A stretch of 64,000 bases of DNA from positions 3,348,001 to 3,412,000 of the forward strand of contig OX337231.1 in assembly GCA_946965045.2 (NCBI GenBank), in the 5' to 3' direction. The DNA is from Epithemia pelagica (Eukaryota; Bacillariophyta; Bacillariophyceae; Surirellales; Surirellaceae). Positions 28,695 through 39,200 of the stretch are shown here, one piece after another. The first letter of the stretch is position 1; each line of letters begins with the position of its first letter. The notes below the pieces were generated by a model. It worked only from the letters and a program-made list of their open reading frames with translations. It did not search any database and had not been told where the DNA came from. The translations under genes were made by a program, and so were the position numbers.

Positions 28695-29405
28695 ATGACT
28701 ACTTCATCAGCAGAAGTGTTAGCCATTATCTTAAACAATCAAGGCGTCGAGTTTCTCAATTTGGGTTGCTACGAAAGGGATGCGGAAAGTGTTTCTAAAG
28801 CGCTCGAGCTCGTGAGAGGCGAGTTCTGCGATGACAGATCCCGTCCCGTTCCATGGCGGACAAAAGGTGTTGCAGAAGCCGTGCCAGTACCGGAGTACTT
28901 GTTCCAGGATCTCACAAAGTCGGCCACGAACGAATACCGTACAAGTGAAGGAAAGGAAGAATCGTCATTCGTCTTTGACAAGCCTCTTCACATTGTTGAT
29001 CCGGTTTCCCCGCCACCTTCTTTTTGTTACGAATACCTTGTTTCGCTTTCAATCATGCTACTTTACAACTTGGCTCTGATCCATCACTTGCATGGATTGG
29101 AGTCGAGTGAAAGCGCGAGACTCCACAAGGCCACGGCGCTCTACGAACTTGCCTACTCGGTTCAGATCAACGAAGATCTTTCCGTTTCTACTCTTCACAC
29201 GATTGCCATTGTGAACAATCTCGGTCAGATTCATGAACAACTCGGAGAAATGGCTCGATCTCATCAATATTTCAGGCATATGCTAACGGCTCTCATGTAT
29301 GCTCAGAACACGGGAGACAAGGAAGTCGCCCTTCATCAAGTTGGATTCGTGACAAACGTTCTGCCATTAATCTTTCCACAAACGAAACCGGCACCTGCTG
29401 CATAA
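28695..29405 (+). CDS. TPR-like repeat protein (236 aa)
   Basis: The start ATG is at 28695. Two helix-turn-helix pairs of TPR type are visible: LAIILNNQGVEFLNLGCYER with SVSKALELVRGEF, and MLLYNLALIHHLHGL with HKATALYELAYSVQ. NNLGQIHEQLGEMARSHQYF and a C-terminal helix follow. The N-L-G-x-x-x-x-x-x-G and A-L-x-L patterns fit a small tetratricopeptide protein of a type frequent in diatoms, presumably a protein-protein interaction module. The 86-codon frame just upstream may belong to it. Confidence 0.65.
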   Translation: MTTSSAEVLAIILNNQGVEFLNLGCYERDAESVSKALELVRGEFCDDRSRPVPWRTKGVAEAVPVPEYLFQDLTKSATNEYRTSEGKEESSFVFDKPLHIVDPVSPPPSFCYEYLVSLSIMLLYNLALIHHLHGLESSESARLHKATALYELAYSVQINEDLSVSTLHTIAIVNNLGQIHEQLGEMARSHQYFRHMLTALMYAQNTGDKEVALHQVGFVTNVLPLIFPQTKPAPAA

Positions 29406-30267
29406 AGCCTTCTTCTCGCTACAAAACATACTATGTGTCTACACTGCACAAGCAAGAACAAGAATACACGCCAACATATACATGTTAATACCACAGTTAG
29501 ATGCTTATAATCTGAATCCGTCTCCTTGGACTCACTACGCAAATCGATAAATCGATGAGCAACGGAAAACGAATTCGCGCATTCTCCCATGGACCATACA
29601 GAGAGGGCTTTCAAAAACTTCTTCACAACCACCACCCACCACACGGCGCTTCTACGGTTCTTGATCAACTGGACCCTACGCTTTTCCTGGGAATGGTATT
29701 GAACGTGTGGTGTGGAGTAATTCCTTTTTTTCATTGAAGAGACGACGTCGTCGCCTTCCAGAACACAAAGGCCTATTCAGCTTCCAGCAGCAAGAGATAT
29801 TGGATCTTGGTAAACGAGAAAGGCGCTTGTTGCTGTGTTCCGAAGATTCCCATTAGCTTCAGTCGCGGTAAGCATCGCGCGCCATCATAAAGCTATAATT
29901 TGTTTAAGTCCATCCCATAAATCTGAAAATTTTGCTTGGTGTCGCTTGTTTTGTTCCTGTCTGAAAAAAAATGGCGAACCACATTCATTCCTCAATTCTC
30001 ATCGTCGAATGACAGAACCCCCGAAAGCCTACCACCATTTAGTTTTTTCATCTCATGTAGCTTCTCCATCGGACTATCGGATCGTTCATCCACCTTCACC
30101 TCATACCACAAAGTGGTATAATAGTAGCATAGTAGAGAGTAATGTGGTTTGCGTGAACAAATAGAAAGTTCATCATCAATCACGGGTAGACATTGTTGCA
30201 TGAATGAGGCAATTTGTGCTTGTGACAACAGCTTCTACTTGAGGAGTTGGGGGTTGCTTCACGCAAC
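29406..30267. other. Convergent intergenic region, no gene seen
   Basis: This 860-bp gap between the TPR-like gene and RMI1 holds only short frames without family resemblance. I see no repeat or RNA gene. Confidence 0.5.
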
Positions 30268-32709
30268 CTAGTAGGTTGTTTCATGTTTTCGAAGAATCAC
30301 CAAAATGGGGTGCTTTCCATCCACCTGAGTGGGAAAGGACTTTCTGGTCCCAGGGGATGGATTGTTGTGATTGTTGTTTTGGCTGTTCTCGTTGTTCGGA
30401 TTGTCGTTGTCCGGGGCATCGTCCTCGTCCTCGTCCCCCGTGTCCTGGTATTGGACCAAGGTCAATTCGTAGGGTTTGGGTCGAGCAAATTCTGCAGCAA
30501 TTCGTGCTCCTCCCAGTTTGACTTCACGGTCCGCTTCCTCTCGATTGACTTTGTGATATTTTCGCATTTCCTTGGGAGGTCGGCCAAAGTGCGGTTCTTG
30601 CAAGGCACTCGACACTTGACATGTTATCAAGGACAAGGAGGGAGGCACCGTTAGGTCCCCGTCCTTTGCGGGGGTGTTGTTGTCCACACGCTGTGGTTGG
30701 GCACCGTACCGGCAAATGAGTTTGTATACATAGTGTTTTTCCTTTTTCTTCTTCTTCTTTGTCTTGTTGGAAGCGGGTTCCTCCTGGGATGGTGCCTCCG
30801 GGGACGGTGATTGGGACCGGTCAATGTTAAAGTACACGCGCGGGCCAATTTGACAAAGAGATGTGACAAAGACACGTCCCACATATTGTTGGTAAAGCGT
30901 GGGATTGCCACAAATTCGTATCATCAAGAGTCGCAATTCGTCAAAGGAAAGCCGCAAGGGTTGCGACTGTGTTGCTTGCAAAGAAGAAGAAGAAGAAGAA
31001 GAAGAAGAAGAAGAAGGAGGAGGAGGACCTGCAGTGTTTGTCGGAAGGTGTGCAGAAACGGCTGGCATGGGAGAAAGAGTGGAGGAGGGTGTCGTCGCCA
31101 TGCTTCTTGCTGTGTTTGGTGTCTCACGTGCCTGGAATGATGTGGATGGATTGTTGCTGGTGGTGACGCTCGTTCGGTGGACAGTACTGGTATTCGGGTG
31201 ATAGGGATTGTTGTTGTTGGTTTGGGATGGCGCCTGGATAGCACTGGATGCATCGGCCTGTGTATTGTGGGAATGGTTGCTGCGACGAGTAGTGGGTGAC
31301 ACGCCCGCCAGTGGCAACGTTGGAGCTGGTGCATTGCTGGCATAGGGGTTGCGACGCGTTTGTTGTCGAACCGTGACGGGGTTGTTGTTGTTGTTGTTGT
31401 TGTTTGGGGGTGGTGGAGTCGTTTGGGTGGATGGGGGCGGATGGGCCGCAGCGTACGGATTGGATGGATGCGGTGGTGCAGACGACACTACGGAGGGCAC
31501 CGCCGTGTGGACTGGAGGAGGGGTGGCGGCGAGGAGCTCGTCAATACTGTCATCGTCGAGTTCAATTACTTCCACTTCCATGGGCTGCGTCCGTCTGCTA
31601 GTAGTAGTCGTGTTGGTGGTGGTTGACGTGGACCCAGTATTGGCAAAGGAATGAGAAGTCGACGAAGCATACGGGTTGCTTGTTGACAAAGAAGGAGGAG
31701 GGGCACGGTGAGTGTTTCTTCCAGCAGTAGATGCACTGGAAGGAAAGGTCAAGTGATTGGTACTGTTGTTGTTGGGAGTAACGGTAGGTGGTGCTAGAGA
31801 TGGTGGTGGTGCCGGTGCGAGATCGCCACTGGCGCCTTCTCCAGTATCTCTCTCCTCCTCGTTTTCCTCGTCGTCTTCTTGCGGCTGATTCCCAATCAAG
31901 GCTCGAATAGTCGGATCAACGCCCACACCCGCCAAGCGCTTGGCTTGTTCGAGAGCTTGTTGTTGCCATTGGACCAGTTCCGGAACATGACCTCCCAAAA
32001 CCATGGCATTGCCGGGATGCAAGAGCAGAACACCGTGGCGAACAGTAATGGGAGCCCCCGTCAAGAGTACCTTGAGGCCCGCAGGACTTTGCAAGGACAA
32101 ATCCGGAAGAGCTCCTACCTCCATGGCCACCAGGACAGTGCTATTCGCGGTGCAAGTTTCGGTAGCATGCCAATCGTCGTTTGGCGGACAATGCGGCAAA
32201 CCTGTCTGTGGATGGTATCCATCGGAAATGGCCAGTTTCAAACACCGTCCAGTGCCCTGCCCAGCTCGTCCGGTTCCTTCCAATCGCGCGGTAGCACTTT
32301 GACTGACATCCAAAAACTCTTCCACTTGAATCAACAATCCATGAGATGCCGTCCAAATCGCTTTGCGTTGTGACGTTTCTTGTTTGGACTGTACAATCGC
32401 CTGACGCAAACTCACCGAGGACAAGGTGTTGGAAGTGTCATGTTGTTGTTGTTGTGGTTGGTCCTCAAAGGTTCGCACGACATCGCGCAAATCATGATGC
32501 AACACTTGCTGCAAACACAAATCGGCCAGGACATTTTCGTTGTGACTACTCGTTTGATGTTGGACTGCCGCAATACAATCCATAAGCCAATGATCCGAGG
32601 GCGTCACACCGGCCTTGGTCTGCAAGGCCCTTCGAATCGCATCGTGTAGGGTACTTCCTCCCAATGGTGGTGAAACCGTTGGTGGTGGAGGGTGAGGTTC
32701 CACCTCCAT
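30268..32709 (-). CDS. RMI1: RecQ-mediated genome instability protein 1 (RMI1) homologue (813 aa)
   Basis: The first ATG is 32709 (the frame opens further up only at a TTG). The N-terminal ~220 residues match the RMI1 N-terminal/OB domain: helical LHDAIRRALQTKAG, then LLIQVEEFLDVSQSA, GLKVLLTGAPITVRHGVLLL and HPGNAMVLGGHVPELVQ, the most conserved RMI1 signature. A long low-complexity linker (poly-Asn, poly-Ser, Pro-rich) follows. A C-terminal region of ~200 residues (LRLLMIRICGNPTLYQQYVG, FNIDRSQSPSP, YVYKLICRYGA) could be the second OB fold. RMI1 stabilises topoisomerase III with a RecQ helicase to dissolve double Holliday junctions. It is divergently paired with ORC1. Confidence is high for the N-domain. 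Confidence 0.82.
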   Translation of the reverse strand: MEVEPHPPPPTVSPPLGGSTLHDAIRRALQTKAGVTPSDHWLMDCIAAVQHQTSSHNENVLADLCLQQVLHHDLRDVVRTFEDQPQQQQHDTSNTLSSVSLRQAIVQSKQETSQRKAIWTASHGLLIQVEEFLDVSQSATARLEGTGRAGQGTGRCLKLAISDGYHPQTGLPHCPPNDDWHATETCTANSTVLVAMEVGALPDLSLQSPAGLKVLLTGAPITVRHGVLLLHPGNAMVLGGHVPELVQWQQQALEQAKRLAGVGVDPTIRALIGNQPQEDDEENEEERDTGEGASGDLAPAPPPSLAPPTVTPNNNSTNHLTFPSSASTAGRNTHRAPPPSLSTSNPYASSTSHSFANTGSTSTTTNTTTTSRRTQPMEVEVIELDDDSIDELLAATPPPVHTAVPSVVSSAPPHPSNPYAAAHPPPSTQTTPPPPNNNNNNNNPVTVRQQTRRNPYASNAPAPTLPLAGVSPTTRRSNHSHNTQADASSAIQAPSQTNNNNPYHPNTSTVHRTSVTTSNNPSTSFQARETPNTARSMATTPSSTLSPMPAVSAHLPTNTAGPPPPSSSSSSSSSSSLQATQSQPLRLSFDELRLLMIRICGNPTLYQQYVGRVFVTSLCQIGPRVYFNIDRSQSPSPEAPSQEEPASNKTKKKKKKEKHYVYKLICRYGAQPQRVDNNTPAKDGDLTVPPSLSLITCQVSSALQEPHFGRPPKEMRKYHKVNREEADREVKLGGARIAAEFARPKPYELTLVQYQDTGDEDEDDAPDNDNPNNENSQNNNHNNPSPGTRKSFPTQVDGKHPILVILRKHETTY
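30980..31023. repeat. (GAA)n microsatellite within RMI1
   Basis: About 12 GAA/GGA triplets encode a poly-Ser run on the minus strand within the disordered linker of RMI1. Confidence 0.95.
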
Positions 32710-33215
32710 GCTTGCTTCCACGAAGGACTGCACAGTTGTCACATGCAACCCGCACTCTAGATAAACACAAGATCAGGAGGTTCAACACTGTGCATCAATC
32801 ATCAGCAAAGCGCACACAGTTGTTACTGTTGTTTGACTTGCACTTCCAGGGTCACCCACAAATTGTAAGGTTATTGCTTTTGGGAGTGGGGGCGAGATTT
32901 TCTCGTGCCACTTTCCAATGACGATCAAACGATGGGGTTTGTGACTGGACAGTAAGTCATTCAGTAGTGTACCTCAGCAACTAACTATTACTGCTTAGTC
33001 TTGATCCCGTTTGTGGCGCGCCCAAAATCAGGCGCGCTTCACGCCCGCCATGCCAGAGTCGACCGACCTTCTCACAAAAAACGGCGTGAAACAACGAGTG
33101 GTTCTTCTGATGTCCCTCATGCAAAACTGGATCAACAGTACCATCTTCTTTGGAAGGCTCTGAAAGTTATCAAAAGTTACAGAGAGTCAGTCATCAAAAG
33201 AAGCTGTGAGATAGG
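32710..33215. other. Shared divergent promoter region of RMI1 and ORC1
   Basis: A 506-bp gap separates the two ATGs. No gene is seen in it. GC-box/E2F-like sites are listed separately. Confidence 0.6.
33015..33049. promoter_or_regulatory. Cluster of E2F-like sites between RMI1 and ORC1
   Basis: GGCGCGCC (33015-33022), GGCGCGC (33031-33037) and CGCCCGCC (33042-33049) lie within 35 bp, about 170 bp upstream of the ORC1 ATG. They resemble the E2F/DP core (TTTSGCGC, GGCGCGAA). Both flanking genes are S-phase genes in other eukaryotes, so cell-cycle control is plausible. Confidence 0.45.
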
Positions 33216-36200
33216 ATGGCGAAACGCGGTCGCAAGTCCAACTCCTCCGCAGCCAAAAAAGTGGCACCCACCACCAAGCCAACCAAGACCAACACCCATG
33301 CCCACGATTCCGCCCATGAGGACCACAAGGTGGTTGTCATTGATTCCTTGACCGATTGCTTGTACATGGAACGAACGCCACTGGATCCTGTCACCAAAGA
33401 TGCCCTGGAATCTCGCTGTCGCATGGGCGACAAGGAACCCATGCGATACCTTCCACCTCCCACAACCTCCTCGTCGGCTGCCACACCATCGGCTCCCTCC
33501 ATGTACCTCCGCAAGTACTATGGACGAGTACGACTGGAAAGCGGGGGCTACGAACATGTCATTTCGGTGGGCGATATCATCGCCTTTGAATCGCAAACCT
33601 ATGGCATGAAGGAAGCTCCCGTCAGTCAAACCTTGTGGAGCATTGGTCAAGTGGTGACCCTCTTTGACTGCATTGTGCCCTCCACCCAACAAAAAGAATA
33701 TTATGCCACGGTCCAATGGCTCGAAAGTTGGAACAATCAATTGAAAAAGCGGCTCAATCTGGCTGCCTCCAGTATGCGGACCTTGACCAATGCCTTTCGT
33801 CCCAATCAAGCCTTGGTGGAAACACGGCAACTCTTGACCCTGCATTTGGCCACGCATGTATTGCCCATTCATGTCTCTTTGATCGAGTCGGAAACCTTTC
33901 AAGCACGCGACAAGATCAAACCCACACCTCTCTATGAGGACCGCTGTGCCATGGACGTGTGGACCGTCTATTGGTATTGCGCCTTGTGTTGTCGTCAAAT
34001 TCTCTGGAAGCAGGATCCATCTTCCGACCCTCTTGCCCCAGAATCCGTTCAACAAGGACTACCTCCCCATGCTCCCAATCGCAATACCATGTATACCCTC
34101 ACCACCAAGGACGACAATCCACAAAACATTATCTTGTACGATGCCCGCGACGACTGGAAGGCCTACCTGACACCACCAACCACCACCACGCCGCCCCTCG
34201 TGTTGCAACGGGCCTGGGCCTTGTTGCAACATGACCAGTTGGTGGACAAATTGGAACAATACTACTCCCAGCACATGGCCAACTCTTGTAATCCCCAAAC
34301 CAACCACCGGAGGCGCGATCAAGACGTGTACACCTTTCATGGATACCAATCGCAATGGAAACTGATCCCTCCTGTGGAATCCCAAACGGTACCAGTCCTG
34401 CACACAATGAATAAAGAAAACCGTGGCACTGTCCTACAGCGACCCGAAAAGAAACGAAAGGAGGCCACATCCGCTCCTCTTGTGACCACGCAACCACCGG
34501 CCAAAAAAGGCCGCAAGTCCTTGGAGCCTGTCGTCAAAAATGTCTCGTTTGACCTGGGCGGTCCACGAAACCAACCACCGACGACGAGCAAGCCACGCAA
34601 GAAACCCAGCAATATCAAAATTGCACCCTCCCCCAAGAAGCAAAAGACCCGAATTGACAAGGCGATGCGCCTCAACTGGAACAAACTTCCCGTCTTTACA
34701 CCAACCGTGTCGGCAGTCTACGCTCAACGACGCCAACAGGACGATCCAGAGGGGCTGCCACTCCTTTCCTTTTACACAGAGGCAAGCTGCTCACCGGTGC
34801 CCGTCCACCATTACCACCCCCATTGTTGGAACAAGGCTGGACCACCATCGTTTGCTGAGACAAGCAGTTGGACTATTTCGATTGGAGACGTGATTGCGAT
34901 TCGTTTGGTCGATCCCTCGAATGCTAATGGTTCCGACGATAAGTACAAACCAAGCGAATGTTTGCCATTTGTTACCAAATGGGGAGTGGGACAAGTGCTG
35001 AGCTTTTTCTCGTCCTCCGACAAGGAGATTCAAGAAAGCTTTCGCATGGAAATTCGTTGGTTTAATTCCTATGACGAATTGGATCAACTGGTTCGGGAAC
35101 GTGCTCCCAAACATGTTAAGGATGGCTTGTATTTTGTTGAAATGGACGAAGCAGTTTCGATCCTTCCAGTTTACTTGGCGCTTGCACCCATTGTTGTCAC
35201 TTCTTCTCTCCTTCCCAAGTCCTCGGAACGAGTTCCAGATACCCTCACAGAATTGAATCAATCCGCTGTAGGTACATCTGGATCTCCATCGTCCATGCCA
35301 TTTTGGACCATTTCCTGTCGTGACTTGTGCCTTACCGAAATTGACGACACTGAATTGTACAGCCTAGACCACGATGGTTGGCCATCTTTGGAATTCCTAC
35401 AATCCTCAAACAACTCGTGGTCGCTTTCGTCCGATGCGCCCATTCGAAGAGGCCTCCACTGTCCCAAGAGCATGACTTATGATAGCGCGATCCTCAAAAA
35501 CGAATACACAAAATTCCTTCAAACCCGTGTCGCACAACGCATGATTCAAGGATCTGGTATGGACGGTCCCGGTTCGACCCACATGCCCAGTCTGTTCGAA
35601 TGGCAGCCCTGTAGTAACCGTGGGGCACCCTCGAGACGACTTTGGTCCACCGAACAGCTGGACCCTTCAACACCTGTGGTTCACTGTCCGAGCCGTCAGG
35701 ATCGTATCTGCTCAATCGGGAGAAAACATTATTACCTATCCATGCAAATTTCGGTCCTAAAACAAAGATGCGATCCCAGAGCCCTTTCCAAAAAAGTTCT
35801 TCACAATGACGGAAGAAACAGATTGTCGTTTCAGCTCGGAGACGTGGTCTGCTTTGCAGACAATGAGTCCAAATTTCCCCGCGTGAACAGCAGTTCACGA
35901 GCCAATCCATTTTCCCCATTTTCTGGACCATGGTCTGTCTATCAGATCCTTGCGCTGTGGGAGTATGAACAACCGAACAAACCATCAAGGTACCGGTTTG
36001 ATGGGAGACGGCTTTATCGACCCTGTGAGCTACCCAGCAAGGAATGGCGTGATTTCCTTCCACGGTATAAGGTTCGAAAGGGAAAAGGATCCTCCACACC
36101 TCAGTTGTACGCTTCCAACGTTGTGGACGATAGTTTGCCTATCAGTCGAATCCTTGGACTTGTTCATTGGAGCCTGGATACTGCAAGCGTGGACAAGCGT

Positions 36201-39200
36201 GATAAGCCTCAACCCGTTTTGTTGTCTTCGCTGTCTCGACTGACAGTGGCACATCAGTGCCCTTTCTACTACGATGCTGGCCGTAAAAGACTTCAGCCTT
36301 TTGCCGATGGGAATACCGAAGTTTGGAAGCGGCGTTTTGTGGCAAGTGGACTAGCCTTATCGGACATTTGGAGTGACCCGAAGCTTTCCGTCCTGGTTGA
36401 ACCTAAGCTTGGTATTCGTCTTCCAAAAGCAGGGACTGGACTTGATGACGATGCGCTGCCAGAAGACATCACATCATCAGTCTCGGATGGAAAGGTCTTG
36501 GAGCAGATGTGGAGTGATTTTGCCTCCAAGGCAGTTTCGAAGACGACACATCCCGAGAAAGCGTTCCAGAGAGGACAACGGACTTTCTTCTACTTTGTCC
36601 ACGTCACACCGCCTTGGTCCAAGTATCAGATTGATGTGTGCAATAAATTTGAACGAAATAGTTGCAAGTGGAAGATTCGCGTTGGAGATTTTGTTTTAGT
36701 CTCAGATGACTCATCTGGCATCACCACGAATAAGGAATCCTTCCCATTCACGGAGTTCTTCTCCGTGAGCCAGGTTCTATCAATATATACGGATCAAGAT
36801 ACTGAAGTTGAAAATGACTGGTACTTTGAAATTCGGGTGTTAAAATCTCAAGGTCAGAAAGATGGCAAAATTTTCCCCGTTTTGTGCGACGACCAAACAC
36901 AAGACCACGCCAAGTCTATTGAGAGGGTGACAGCCGGGCAACTCCTTGGACCGGCAGCTGTTGCACCTCGACAAAGTTTTAGAGCGGTCTGGGAGTACGT
37001 TATTCCATTCATGCCTGTTTGTCCGTATGTCTACGAGGGTGTTGCTATTGAATCGAGTTCTGGATCCCAATCCCCAGAGAGCTCTGGGGACTACGCGAAC
37101 TCGATGATCTGTTTTATCGAACGGGGTTTATCTCTGTCTATGGAATACAAAGAAAACGAAAAAGAGGAGCTTCTAGCGTGTCTAGAAGCCATGATTTTTC
37201 GTGAGTACCGAGGATCAGAGTCGGACGATCATTGTTCGATTTCCACGTCGTCCAGGGCAGCTTCCTCGAAAAGCTCATCCTCGGAAGAGTCCGTGGCAAA
37301 TTTGGTCGAGAACCCGTTTCACAAAGATCTTTCCGCTGGCCGTGATTACCATAAATCTATTCGCGTGATTCCGTGTTACGAAAACTTCCCTCCCGAGTTC
37401 TCACCGCCATTCAAGGGTGCAAGTTGGCGAGTGTTGATTGGAGACATGGTCATTGTGCAATATAAACACTGTGTTGGTCGCGCAATTTACGGCCCGCCTG
37501 ACTCGAAGAATAACAGCACCTACCCCTTCAAGCGGCCTTGGGCTGTTGCGGAGGTGGTAAACATATTCAAGGTCGGTCCTAATTCGGCAGATGCGTCACC
37601 AGATTCAAAGAAACGTGGAGGCATCTACATTGAAATTCGTTGGTTTTATCGGGTGAAAGAGATCGCACGTCATATCTCGTCTACTGTTTCGGATCTGACT
37701 CTGTGCGAGGAGGTCGTAGAAAGTGACCACTATGATATTGTGTCTGCTTCATCGATTCTTTCCCGCGCTGACATGCACGAGAAGCCTGTTGACGCTACGA
37801 AAGAAAAGAAGAAGTTTTTAGGAATGCCCGTTCTCGATTTCGTTTGTCGGCGATTTTGGTCGGCTCGTCGGACTGGGTTGGTTCCATGTGGGCCACTTTC
37901 AGGCAGGTTTTCTCGAGCAGTTTCAAGATCGGGAGTAGTCCGCAAGGATCCTGTTCTTGCCGACTGGTTGCAAAAGAACATGTTGGGTCGTACTGAAGCA
38001 ACGTCAGCCACGACCGCATCGGTAGAAAGGTCAAAACCCAACGCTTGTGAGGCACAGAGAAAGTCAACCCTAACGTGGAAGGAGAACTTTGCCAACGCAA
38101 TTCGAAAGCTTTCACTTTCTGATGCCTCAAAAGAGGGTTTTGAGGGAGAGTTCTCTCTGATTGGAAGGGAACACGAACGCAAGAAAATCATGTCTTTTCT
38201 CAATGCTTCAGTTCTCGGTGATCGTCGAGATACTTCTGCCTCAATATTTATTGCTGGACCCCCAGGAACTGGAAAGACCGCTAGTGTTTTTGCCTGTGTC
38301 AAAGAAATGCTACGGAATCAGAGCAAGAGAGAAACGTCGAATCTATCGTTCTTTTACCTTAATGGGATGGAAATGCGGACGCCCTTCGAGGCTTATGTTC
38401 ATCTATGGGAACAGATTAGTGGGGTGTCTCAATGTACTCCTGAAGTAGCGGTTGCAAAGTTGGAGGCATATTTCACTCGCGGAGAAGCGTCTCAAAACTC
38501 GTCTTCGGTCACAATCGTCTTGCTGGACGAGATCGATTACCTCGTGACCAAAAACCAGTCCATTCTCTACAATTTCTTTGACTGGCCCATGCGTCCTGGC
38601 AAACATAAACTTGTTCTGCTGGGTATTTCCAACACGCTCAATCTACCCGAATTTCTCCATGCCAGAGTGCAATCTCGTATAGGAGCGCGTCGGTGCATCT
38701 TTAAGGCATACGAAGAGCGTCAAATCATTCCTATTCTGAAATCCAAGTTGGAGCTCGCAGCTCCCGGTGTCAAGTTGTTTGAAGATGATGCAGTGATTTA
38801 TGCCGCTAAAACCACTTCGGTCAAGAGTGGAGATTTGCGACAGGCGTTCCACTTCTGCCGGGCTGCGGCGGAAAAGGTTTTGAACGAGAATACCTCACAG
38901 TCCTATTCCAACGGGCAATCTCCAGTTGTTCGCATCAGCGATGTCCTGAAAGTAAGCCGGGACTCCTTTCATTCAAGTCATATCAGAGCAGTGTCCATGT
39001 GCGCTCCGTTTGAAGCATTGATTTTGGTCGCCATGGTGTTGCTGTCCAGGAGTACGGGAAGATCTGGTTTTGACATTGAGGAAATCGTGGTCAAGATGGA
39101 GAGCATCGCCAACGCCTTTGGTGAAACGCTATACTTGCCCCCTCCGTCGTTGGGAGAAACTTTGGATTTGCTAGCTCGGCTTGGTGAGACTCAGTTGTTG

